Below, piece by piece: positions 54,875-64,000 of a stretch of 64,000 nt of DNA. The stretch covers positions 32,917,403 through 32,981,402 of the forward strand of contig JACMZG010001908.1 in assembly GCA_018340805.1 (NCBI GenBank), given 5' to 3'. The notes under the pieces were generated by a model. It was not told the origin of the DNA and did not search any database. It worked only from the letters and a program-made list of their open reading frames with translations. Source of the DNA: Microvelia longipes. Taxonomy: Eukaryota; Arthropoda; Insecta; Hemiptera; Veliidae. Position numbers and translations under genes: made by a program. Each line of letters begins with the position of its first letter. Position 1 is the stretch's first letter.

Positions 54875-54880
<6 letters not shown>
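53646..54880. other. AT-rich spacer
   Basis: No supported gene. A strong pyrimidine-rich acceptor-like site at about 54325 on the minus strand (TTTCCTTTTTCTGTAG) has no clear donor downstream. Confidence 0.5.
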
Positions 54881-54881
<1 letters not shown>

Positions 54882-54927
<46 letters not shown>

Positions 54928-54937
54928 TATATATAGG
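54882..54937. repeat. (AT)n microsatellite
   Basis: AT tract directly abutting the TIR element that follows. Confidence 0.9.
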
Positions 54938-55415
54938 CTGAACTTCGGTATACGGTGCACCTGTTATCAATACTATATATCGATATTTTTAGTTTAGAGA
55001 TGTGACGTAGGAATAATCGATATATGCCTTTTCTTTTACGTTTATGAACGTATTTTATTATTTTTTTAAATGTTTTTTTGTTGTTTGTGTTTTTTTTTAT
55101 TTGTTGTAAAATGGTTTATAACTATTTTCATATTTTTTTTATGTTTTTATGATGTTTTAACTATGTTTTCATAAGAATAATCGATGATACACCACATCTA
55201 ATTTTATGTTACACGTATTTTTTTTTTTTTTTTTGTTGTTATTTTCAGGTTTTTTATTATATTTTTGTTGTTAATGTTTTCATTTATTTGTTGTATGGTT
55301 TTTTAATGTTTTAATTTTAATTAATAATTTAACGACGCTGCTTATCTTTTAAGTGTCGCGTAACTAAAAATATATCGATATATAGTATTGATAACAGGGT
55401 GCAGTTACCGAGATA
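54938..55415. mobile_element. TIR element, copy 2 of the 15263 family
   Basis: AACTTCGGTATACGGTGCAC, CTGTTATCAATACTATATAT and the whole interior (GTGACGTAGGAATAATCGAT, GATGATACACCACATCTAAT, ACGACGCTGCTTATCTTTTA) match copy 1 closely. The right end is degenerate (GGTGCAGTTACCGAG). It is embedded in (AT)n on both sides. Confidence 0.8.
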
Positions 55416-55419
55416 ATAT

Positions 55420-55454
<35 letters not shown>

Positions 55455-55539
55455 CTATATATATATATTTATATATTATATATATTATTATATATATATT
55501 ATATATATATATATATATAATATATATATATATATTATA

Positions 55540-55602
<63 letters not shown>
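55416..55602. repeat. (AT)n microsatellite
   Basis: About 185 bp of AT repeats. Confidence 0.95.
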
Positions 55603-56568
55603 GTGAGTGTTTAAAAAAAGGCAATTTATTGTGTACTATCGCAAGTTATAGTGTAAAGTAGAACGTGCCCTACAAAATACCGACATTACATTTTATGCCA
55701 AAATTTATTACTTAATAATAAGTATTGATAACAGACAAAAAACTCTACTTAAGCAAACGATACACTAAGTGGGGAATTATTTAGATACTTTGATTGTAGA
55801 ATCGATTTGAATGAATCAACTATGAATGAGATCCTCGACGAGGTCATACAATACTACTATACTAACAATTCTAAAAAGCAATCCATCCATCTATAACAAT
55901 AGAACATTATAAAGCAAATGGTCAAAGCTAAACTATTACACTAAAAAGTCATTTTATTGGGACATTTTTTAAATATTTTTCTTTGTTCTTACTTTCTCTT
56001 TTCTATAATTATGCCTTTTTTCTTGATGCTTTTTCCTATGCGATTAAAAGTGTGTTTCTTTTATGTATTTTTCATTTATATATTTATTTTTAAATTTATT
56101 TTTTAATGATGGTATTTTGTATTAGTTATTAAATGTGATTCTTTTGCTTAATGCTTTATGTAAAGTGAAAATATTTTAGCAAACCAATTACTCGGCCAGA
56201 TAATTCTTTTGTTTAAATTTATTTATGATAATACAAGAAAGTAAGTGCATAAATAAGAGTTTTATTAAGTTATTATGATTTAAATTTATTATTTGGTGAG
56301 GAGTAGAATACTTTTAAATCAATGAAGAAATTATTCTTAATTACTAATTATTTTTAATTACTAACATGATAATAAACATTAATATGTTTAAAAGAAATTC
56401 ACTATACAGAATACCACATTGTAGTTAATACACCAGGGGGACACAAATATTAGATCCTTAATAAATATTGGGAAAACTTGATTATTGAGTTTTGAACATG
56501 GTCTCTACCCGTAGTAAATTAACTCTTGCGAATCTAAATGTGTCATTATTACATTGGTTACTATTATC
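55603..56568. other. AT-rich spacer
   Basis: No supported feature. Confidence 0.5.
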
Positions 56569-56800
56569 CAAATATGGTACAAATGTTACCACTTTAGGTA
56601 ACTTTGAAAAATATGGTACAAATGTTACCACTTTAGGTAACTTCGAAAAATATGGTAAAAGTGTTATCACTTTACGTAATTTTGAAAAATATGGTAAAAA
56701 TGTTATCGCTTTAGGTAACTTTGAAAAATAGGATAATAATGTTACCACTTTAGGTAACTTCGAAAATATGGTAAAAATAAAAATGTTTCCACTTAAGGTT
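56569..56800. repeat. 39-bp tandem repeat, ~5.5 copies
   Basis: Unit: AAATATGGTACAAATGTTAC followed by CACTTTAGGTAACTTTGAA. Later units drift (GGTAAAAG, GTTATC). Each unit contains the small inverted repeat GTTACC-ACTTTA-GGTAAC. 39 bp is 13 codons, so both strands show 13-residue repetitive frames (YGTNVTTLGNFEK on plus). Confidence 0.9.
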
Positions 56801-57062
56801 ACATTTTATTTATGTATCTTATTTTGAACAAAATCTATGATGTATGTCAAACTATAACTTAATGATAAAATATTGGAGCACAATGATAATAGTATAATAT
56901 TTGTTAGGCTTTAACGCAGTTTTCAAAATAGGCAATATCATGGTATGCTCTAATCTGACTTTTCAAAGATACCAAAAGTGGTAAAAATCACCATATTGTG
57001 TAGAGGGATTTCACGATGGATTGCATCTGAAATGTTCCACCCGGTATACTGTTAGTTGCCTA
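56801..57062. other. Spacer
   Basis: No supported feature. Confidence 0.5.
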
Positions 57063-57064
57063 TT

Positions 57065-57095
<31 letters not shown>

Positions 57096-57126
57096 TATAT
57101 ATATATATATATATTATATATATATA

Positions 57127-57190
<64 letters not shown>

Positions 57191-57192
57191 TC
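57063..57192. repeat. (AT)n then (GT)n compound microsatellite
   Basis: AT tract followed by about 55 bp of GT. Confidence 0.95.
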
Positions 57193-57857
57193 GATTGTGT
57201 TTGTAACTCTGTGTAAGACAAGTAGGAGACAGTGAAATATGCAACAGGTGCGCGGCAGAAATACCTAAAGATCTTTTGAAATACTAAATACCTAACGGAA
57301 TACTACGCATCCTCCCATGCGATAACAGTACCAAATGACATCTCCTTACTAGTTCTCACTGAGTGCGAGAAGAGGGTGTGTCTCAAGCCGCTCACAACGA
57401 TAAGCTCACCTACAAGTATAGGATGCATTCAGTAGTAAGAGTCTGATATAGAAATAGATGAAGTCCATTTATGGCCAACTCCGGGTACAAGACCAGTAGG
57501 GGTCACGTTATACCGAACATAAGGAAAGCTAACTTTTTACTTTGAAGATTACTATAAAGTAGTAGACATACGGTTCACTTTTTGTATGACTGCAAGTATA
57601 CAGAGAATGTAGGCTTTCCATTTTAAGAAACATTACCGCAATGATTACCGTGCTACAATCTGAATATACATTTTTGGAGGAACAGTACCTAGTTTAGAGC
57701 CAGCCAAATATATGTGTATACACTTTAAGGATTAAATTAGAGGACCTAATAGAAATAGCCTGTATTTTAATAGTTAGAAATAAATCTAATAATCTTAATT
57801 CAAGTAGTTCATTTCAAAAAATTAAGTAAATAATTTATAACAAAACTAAATTCATGC
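57193..57857. other. Spacer
   Basis: No supported gene; 57240-57500 is somewhat GC-richer but shows no exon borders. Confidence 0.5.
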
Positions 57858-58172
57858 AAATTCAGGAATAATAAATAAAAACATATTAATTACAAAAAAG
57901 TCTTATATATATTTAATATATAATAATAACTAAGCTTTCGACTAAAAATAAGACATCATCAGAGTTTAACAAATACAAAATATAAAATAAAAATACAATT
58001 TTACAAACTACTTCATATTGCACCTTGGTGTATGACTAATTTTTAGTCAAAAGCTTAGTTATTATTATATGTATATTAAAAAATTATAGGACTTTCGTGT
58101 AATTAATCGGTTTTTATTTATATATTTTTTATAAGTCCACAAAAAGAAACTTTTTAAAATTCAGGAATAATA
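57858..58172. mobile_element. TIR element flanked by 16-bp direct repeat
   Basis: AAATTCAGGAATAATA occurs at 57858-57873 and 58157-58172. Between them AATAAAAACATATTAATTAC, AAAGTCTTATA and TAATAATAACTAAGCTTTCG then ACTAAAAAT pair with the reverse complement on the right (AGTCAAAAGCTTAGTTATTA ... GTAATTAATCGGTTTTTATT). TIRs are about 90-100 bp with about 28 extra bases before the right flank repeat. Non-coding. Confidence 0.75.
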
Positions 58173-58800
58173 TGCGGATTTTCAACTTGCAATTTAATTG
58201 TAAAAAAAAATTGGTACAACGAACCAGCAGTTAGAAGAATTATTCCAATTTTAACTTAATTCTACCTCCTACTTTTAGTTGCTCAGAACTTACTCAGCGG
58301 GAAGCATGCTATTTCGCTACCCACAGCGGGATAATTAAAGTTGGCCGTATATTCGTATTACAATTATTAAATTATAGTAAAAACTAAGAGCGCAGCCTGG
58401 GCCGCAATCTAAGGTCCTTTAGGAAAATTTTATTTAGAATTTTTTTTTCTAAATGATAAAATTAATGATTAACTATTTTATCAAGTAATTAATAAAAATA
58501 ATTAATAAGGTAAAATTTATAATTTCACAGAATGCAGGATTTTACAGATAAAAAGAAAAGTATTTAGTAAAATAGTACCAAAGGGCAAAACAACTAATTT
58601 AAATCTTTGAAAGATGAAATCACAAATAAAAATAATAACAGACAACGCTTGAGGCAACCATAAATAAACAAATCCATACAAAACCTAAAAGCTGCATTCG
58701 AATAATCTTACAAAACTATTCAAAACTTAACAAGGAGAAACACAATTCACAGGCAGATAAAACTAAACATAGGTAAAACTCTAACGGTTACGTTATAACT
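58173..58800. other. AT-rich spacer
   Basis: No supported feature. Confidence 0.5.
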
Positions 58801-58856
58801 AAACAAAGAGACAATACATTTGACTTTAGAGAACTCAAATGTAGGGTCTCTTTGTT
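58801..58856. repeat. Short perfect-armed hairpin
   Basis: AAACAAAGAGAC (58801) pairs with GTCTCTTTGTTT, then a 3-nt internal loop, then ACATTTGA with TCAAATGT around an 11-nt loop. Small-RNA-like size but no recognised mature sequence. Confidence 0.45.
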
Positions 58857-58929
58857 TATTTTTGTTAAACTATGCATTCAAGATTTTTATAACAAGTCGA
58901 GCAACTTGATGTACACAAACTGAACTGTG

Positions 58930-59675
58930 AGATTCATTTTTACTTTTCCTTATTTATACCGTAGGTATATAGGAAAAGTATTGTGTTTGCTAAAAAAAAA
59001 TCGAAACCGGGATGAAACTGGAATCATCCGTTTCAGGTGTATAAGACCTACGGTATGCGTGAGTTTCTGTTATCATCGTAGCACCCTGCATATTTATGCT
59101 AGAGAGTTTAAACTTTGTAAATAAAAAAAATTGCAAATCTCGTTGTGCCTCCCGTGAAAATATTTTTTATGACGTCATTAATTCGCAATAGCAACTTAAA
59201 GAAAATGTCAAATATTCATAAAACGCGGAAAAATGATTCAATTTAAAATTTAGCGCGCATGTACTCATAAATAAGCCCAATTTACATGAAAGTTTCCTCT
59301 AATTATCAGCATTAACTTCATTTTTATCCAAAGACTTTTATACGTTTTTTTAAAAAATCGAAAACAAATTTAACTGAATTAAAATTTGGTAAAAGTGTAT
59401 TACTTTACGAAATAAATAAGTATACTAAGTTTCGTTTCAATACAGAAATTATTTGCATCGTTTTTGTAAGATCATAAAAATTAAACAGCATTGAGCGAGG
59501 TCAGTGCCTGGATGGGTGACTGCTGGGAAAAAAATGATGTATTTACTATCTGAGAACGAATGAAGTGAGTCCGAAGTAGTGAGGATGACGCTCATCCTCT
59601 ACTATTGGCTACGCTAGCCAATACGATGTGGTGATGAAAAATTTTGAGGTACCCCGTACTCGATTTTATGTAGCT
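58930..59675 (-). repeat. F2 copy with the best-preserved 5S-like segment
   Basis: Plus-strand text TTTACTTTTCCTTATTTATA, CCGTAGGTATATAGGAAAAG, GTTATCATCGTAGCACCC, TTTTATGACGTCATTAATTC; then the 5S-sense part at 59471-59530 (GATCATAAAAATTAAACAGC, ATTGAGCGAGGTCAGTGCCT, GGATGGGTGACTGCTGGG), then GAACGAATGAAGTGAGTCCG, GAGGTACCCCGTACTCGATT. Confidence 0.85.
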
Positions 59676-60899
59676 TTTTATCATAACTATAGCAAATGTA
59701 CAAATAAAATTAATTTTGACTTTTAAGTCCTGGCGAAAAAAGTTTAGCGACAGTTTAGCAACTTCACTTTCCGACTTGAACCGTTTAGCGTGTGTAAACT
59801 AAGCTTATCGAAATCTAGGTAAATAATTTTAGACTTATTAACCCATTAACCAAGTTCGACAACCCAGATGTACACACGACGAGCAACGTGACGGCGAGGA
59901 CCTGCCTCAAGATCTGGAATAATATTTGAGGATAGGTTTTGGAAGAGAGGGTTAGTCTTATCAAGTTAAAAGATTATTTTGAACTTAATAATAAAGTATA
60001 TAAATATATACTATAGGTATGGTAATAATAAGTCTTTAGAAATTCTTTAAGTATAAACTTTACCTTACGATAAAGTATCTCGTTAAGCTAAAAACTTAAA
60101 GTGCGCCGGTACAAAGATTTTTTGTAAGAGAAAGTCCAGAGGTATTTTGCTAATTTTAAAACAGCCAGGTGTTAGATACGAATATGGAAAGGACTGGTTC
60201 TCTTTATGGTCAAAATAAATTTCATACTTTAAAGAATAAGGAATTGTTGGAAACCAAAATGTCTTATTACATCTGTTAATGATATAAGATAGAGTTATTT
60301 TGTAATAAACGTTGAGTAAAGAAAGGTGCATTAGGAAACGAAGATGTTTATTTAAATTGCGACGTAATTTTTATTAAAATTATTTTAGAAAATTTTAGGG
60401 AGTGTGTAACAGTATTATTACTGTTACTGCTGTTACTACTGGAACGAACAATCTGTGAGAAAACAATTTTATTGGTTTTCGGGCCAAATCAAAGACAAAG
60501 GACCAATAGAATCGTTTATGTCACAGAGTTTTAGCGCAATTGATAAGACCAACTCTTAATATAATATCTGTAGATTGACTGAGGTCAGAGTTAGTTAACA
60601 AGGTTAAGAGTGCAGTAAGATATTTATTAAGACTACTTTCACTATCCATATATTTGATTGTCACAGTTCATTGACTATCAGAAGTCATCGAAGTAGCCTA
60701 TGTTTTAATCTTTAACTTAAACAAAGAGCTTAGTTTCACTATTGGCCGCCTATTTCAAGCATGGCAGTTTGTTAAGCATAGACCGTTTTTGTAGCTGCTG
60801 AATTATCGATATACTTTGTGCAGATTGCAATAAACATCATAATCAAACCAATGCCTACAGACTGATTGCGTTCTACTTAACTAGTTCTAAACTAGTTCT
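59676..60899. other. AT-rich spacer
   Basis: No supported feature; an 82-codon minus frame at 60083-60331 has no recognisable similarity or splice borders. Confidence 0.5.
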
Positions 60900-61180
60900 A
60901 ACTAGTTTCTTAAGTTCTACTATTATATTAGGGATTATCCTGAGTTTAGGTTCAGGACTAATTTAAAGCTAAGTTAATGCTTATACTTAAGATGATTAAG
61001 CTCATTTCCTTTAAAAATACGGAAACACGCATTTCAAAGGGAATTCGCCCGGCATGCGGACGTCCGCGTTAGAATTTCTTTTTAGTGATAAACTTATATA
61101 TTTCGAATCATGAACCCTCACTTTTAGTAGTTTGAGTACTCGTATTGACTTCGGAGTCATTTAACTCACTGCCCCAAAAA
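60900..61180 (+). repeat. F1 half copy with tRNA-like head
   Basis: GGAAACACGCATTTCAAAGG, GAATTCGCCCGGCATGCGG, then on the minus strand GGGGCAGTGAGTTAAATGAC, CAATACGAGTACTC and GGGTTCATGATTCG, an A-box/B-box-like pair. Confidence 0.7.
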
Positions 61181-61385
61181 TCATAGAATACTATACTCTA
61201 TTCTAAATTTGTTGGTTACCTACCGTATTTTTAGGTTTTCCCATTATTTACCACAGCATTTTTTACTTTTATCCGTTATTTTACTTATTTCTTATTTACC
61301 ACGGTTTTATCAACTTTGTATAATGATTGTAAGAATATGCAGATCGTAGCAAGAACAAGCAATTTAAATTTTACATGTGTTTTTA

Positions 61386-61855
61386 AAACAAGGCCACTCA
61401 ACTGTAGTTGAGTGGCCTTAAGATACATTAAAGCCCTTTTAATATGTGCCTTAAGGTCCTCTTAATGAATCAGTTAGGTTTTAAGTTAAGATTTAAAGTT
61501 GGGCCCAAGGATCTTTAATGAAGTAGATGACGCGCTAAGATGATATGCCATTGACCATTGTGACCCCGTTGACAGCATCGTCATAGTGTCGGTTTTATTT
61601 CTTAAGTATTTAATAGTGGCCTTCTTGTAAGAAGGCCACTATTAAATACTTAAGAAATAAAACCGACACTATGACGATGCTGTCAACGGGGTCACAATGG
61701 TCAATGGCAAATCATCTTAGCGCGTCATCTACTTCATTAAAGATCCTTGGGCCCAACTTTAAATCTTAACTTAAAACCTAACTGATTCATTAAGAGGACC
61801 TTAAGGCACATATTAAAAGGGCTTTAATGTATCTTAAAGTTAATACGAATTTCAA
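61386..61855. repeat. Near-perfect palindrome, 209-bp arms, 2-bp centre
   Basis: 61418-61626 is the reverse complement of 61629-61837 with one mismatch seen (A/T near 61545), centred on GT at 61627-61628. Outside the arms, a short AAAACAAGG match continues the symmetry (61386-61394 with 61853-61861), but between it the left side carries a separate 13-bp-armed mini-palindrome (AGGCCACTCAACT-GT-AGTTGAGTGGCCT, 61391-61418), while the right has unrelated sequence. Arms are non-coding and belong to a dispersed family (also 23745-23840 and 62127-62215). Confidence 0.95.
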
Positions 61856-62126
61856 AACCTTGTTTTGGAAGCCTTATGACTTTTGATTTCCTTAAAGGTC
61901 TTTTAAGAAAAATTGCTTTGAATACGTGCCTAAAAACACACAGTATATCACGAGAGGTAATTTTTCCTGTTTTACTGTATTATGTTTTCATAGTTTACTT
62001 GGTCTCTATGTATTAGAGATGCAAGTGAGGATGATACAAATGTAACTAACTCTGTTACAATTGGACTGCAGATAAATGAAGAAATTGAAGAGTGAAAGAT
62101 GAAAATGTAATTGATTATAAACAGAT
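61856..62126. other. Spacer
   Basis: No supported feature. Confidence 0.5.
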
Positions 62127-62215
62127 TATTAAATACTTAAGAAATAAAAACCGCGAATCAAGGTCGTAATTCGCGGTAATGAACTGAACGGGACAGAGAT
62201 AAATCATCTGTATTA
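62127..62215 (+). repeat. Diverged copy of the palindrome repeat with a hairpin
   Basis: ATTAAATACTTAAGAAATAA then AAACCG matches the inner arm of the palindrome at 61639. A perfect 10-bp hairpin ACCGCGAATc...aATTCGCGGT follows, and AAATCATCT matches further along. Confidence 0.65.
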
Positions 62216-62528
62216 CATTTTTAGCTAATAGAACAATTAAGACAAAAAATTGAATAACATGATCGATTTGAAAACAAGAATTTATCATGGAATTAAATTC
62301 AAAGGATTTGATGAGTCATGAAGAAGACAGGGGATTAAGCACGAAAAAGTAATATCAATAAATATACTTCAGTACTTGAAAAAATGCTTCATAGAGCGTT
62401 GATGTTGACAAGGGACATCAAATGGCAGAAAATTAAACTACAAATGAAATTTGATGACATAAATAATTTTGTCTTTTAAAGGTTATCTTAGGTTACTTAA
62501 TCGATCGATAAGTTTCTTTTCCACTTAC
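62216..62528. other. Spacer after candidate exon donor
   Basis: No supported feature. Confidence 0.5.
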
Positions 62529-62703
62529 CAAAACAGCGTAGTAAATTTCTTTAAAATTAAAATCAAGGCTCTTATAGTTTGTAGGAGGTGAACATACAGA
62601 CAAATAAGAATAATGAACAAAGCAGTCGAGACATTTAAATGCAGCTGTATCACTAAAGCCGTTTTCAGAAAGTAAGCGATTTAAAAATAAAGCAGATTTT
62701 AAC
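62529..62703 (-). CDS. Candidate exon of unknown gene (possible 5' CCDC141-like exon)
   Basis: A pyrimidine-rich acceptor tract ending tgtacag is followed by G TTA AAA TCT. The frame stays open for 58 codons (LKSALFLNRLLSENGFSDTA ... FKEIYYAVL) to a strong donor TTG|GTAAGT, phase 0. I do not recognise the protein. Two observations hint that it could be spliced to exon A at 36859: both borders are phase 0, and the joined KEIYYAVL/YKDWLELKV resembles KIVIAVVKCGKWVQLQL of vertebrate CCDC141 by recall. The 25-kb distance and the weak upstream similarity keep this speculative. Confidence 0.3.
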
Positions 62704-62984
62704 CTGTACATGTGACGTCACAACATAAGAAAAGGGAAAACGATGAAATTCAAAATACCCAATTTTAATTATATATTTAGACATTTACAATCAATTATTA
62801 AAAAAGTTACGTTAATTTCTATAATGGTTCACAATATATTTCAAGAAAAAGAAAATAATAAAAAAGATATGCGTGTTCCTTATTCTACCACTGCATTGGT
62901 TGTAAAAATTCAACCAATGCAACATTCCTTGTAATAATAATTTTAACAATATAAAAAGTAATGAAATATAGAATATACAGATCT
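62704..62984. other. Spacer
   Basis: No supported gene; the perfect inverted repeat TGCATTGGTTG / CAACCAATGCA lies at 62892-62923. Confidence 0.5.
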
Positions 62985-63280
62985 GAACATGAAGTATGAA
63001 ATGTTCAAACATAACTGAGAAATCAATGAAGTATATGACATCCAAACATGTCTGCCGAATCAATGAAGTATGTAACATCCAAATATCGCCAAGTTAATAC
63101 AGTATATCCAAACTTGTCACCCGAATTAATAAAGCATATGTAACACCCAAACATGTCCGCCGACTCAATTATGTATATTCAAACAAGTCACCCAAATCAA
63201 CGAAGCATATGTAACACCCAAACATGTCCGCCGAATCAATGAAGTATGTAACATCCAAACAAGTCCGCCGAATCGTCATC
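62985..63280. repeat. Minisatellite, ~32-39-bp units, ~8 copies
   Basis: Units follow AATGAAGTATGTAACATCC, AAACATGTCCGCCGAATC with alternation between long (with GTAACACCC) and short (with TATATCC or TATATTC) forms, suggesting a higher-order unit of two. Imperfect. Not CRISPR: no constant-repeat/unique-spacer pattern. Confidence 0.85.
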
Positions 63281-63924
63281 AAACCGCGGAAGGTTTAAAT
63301 GGTTAAAATTATTTAGCTTTTGACTTTATATGGATAAGCTAGCGGACCTAGATTTCTTTATAGAATATTTCTCTGAACATAAATCACCTTCTACAAACTA
63401 TTTTCGTCTTATTGTTAGCAACACACCATCATTGAACCTTCTATTCTACACAAATGTATACATTTAACTCCTTTCAATTTCATTTAATAGTTTAACCTTA
63501 TATGAAGGTACCAAAATTGAAAAGTTAACAGTTAACCTATCACAAAATCTATGCTTTTTCATTTCTCATTAAATAAATCCTTGTGACGTTTTATTGTAAA
63601 TAAGTAAATAAAATTAAACAAAGAAATAATATTTAAATTTAGTGGTAAACTTGGCTTGTTAAAGAATTTATAAAAGAATGAATGGGAGTGAAAGAAGGAC
63701 AAATATTATTTAGAATTAAGGTGAAGGATTTCAAGAAAAAAGATGATTCCTATAGTTTACTTTTTTACTCATTTCTTTAGGTATGAATTTTACTTACTGC
63801 TTAAGAATTAAGTCTGAAAAAATCTTAAATTATGGTACGGGAGAGTACTGTGAAATCAGGATCTTCCGAGTAATATTGTAATATAAAACGATAAGATTAC
63901 TACAAAATTTTCTAATTATTCGTT
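63281..63924. other. AT-rich spacer
   Basis: No supported feature. Confidence 0.5.
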
Positions 63925-64000
63925 CATTACAATGATTCGGAGGATCGACACAAACCCTATTGAAAACCAGCTTGCTGTGACGTTATAAAACCAAATGGCT
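63925..64000 (-). repeat. F1 core fragment at window edge
   Basis: Reverse complement reads AACGTCACAGCAAGCTGGTT, TTCAATAGGGTTTGTGTC, matching the F1 tail at 1440-1480. It continues beyond the window. Confidence 0.65.

Noticed and set aside
59471..59530. A genuine 5S rRNA gene
   Set aside because: Only the internal control part is similar; ends, stems and length do not match 5S, and it occurs inside a dispersed repeat.
60083..60331. 82-codon minus-strand frame
   Set aside because: AT-biased composition, no recognisable motif and no splice signals.
62985..63280. CRISPR array (also 56569-56800, 41948-42180)
   Set aside because: Units are diverged throughout without unique spacers, and the DNA is animal; these are ordinary tandem repeats.

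Overview
What this is: a strongly AT-rich nuclear segment from an animal, most likely an insect or other arthropod. The signs are many short phase-matched exons with GT..AG introns, non-LTR retrotransposons with PHD-type ORF1 and AP-endonuclease/RT remains, dense TIR and fold-back DNA elements, Pol III-type (tRNA-like and 5S-like) short repeats and long (AT)n tracts. I see no prokaryotic gene organisation, no intact rRNA or tRNA gene and no CRISPR array. The species cannot be named from the sequence alone. Main gene: ten exons on the minus strand between 36859 and 17555 splice in frame into 582 codons of an alpha-helical, spectrin-repeat-like protein. From memory of the vertebrate protein I call it the homologue of CCDC141 (coiled-coil domain-containing protein 141). 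Start and stop codons were not found, so both ends are missing; a phase-compatible but unproven 5' exon lies at 62529-62703. Two further minus-strand exon-like pieces (37210-37378 and 24103-24300) resemble the N-terminal part of Crypton-like tyrosine-recombinase proteins and are interleaved with the CCDC141-like exons. Layout: 1-17.5 kb is almost all repeats: a large fold-back of family F1 (1-1352), copies of family F2 (5.2-6.7 kb), a degraded 5.2-kb non-LTR retrotransposon (6672-11907) that split an F2 copy, family F3 (12.0-12.9 kb) and several TIR elements. 17.5-36.9 kb holds the CCDC141-like exons with introns full of the same repeats. 37-64 kb has no confident gene: it contains a Crypton-like exon, F3 (38.95-40.27 kb), tandem repeats, a second truncated retrotransposon (43.39-44.47 kb), many F2 copies, fold-back elements, a near-perfect palindrome with 209-bp arms (61418-61837) and a minisatellite (62985-63280). 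Repeat families, named here for convenience: F1 is a fold-back family with tRNA-like B-box sequences and an (AT)n end. F2 is an element of about 0.8-0.9 kb carrying a recognisable internal 5S rRNA control region. F3 is a family with clusters of GC-rich hairpins whose apex is GCTTCGC. All three share a similar internal 'core' (TGACGTCA-type motif followed by a TTTTTGTACCAAGTTT-type motif), suggesting one old tail attached to different Pol III-type heads. This shared core, the 5S-like module and the recurring GCGAAGC mini-hairpin are the most interesting non-genic signals here.
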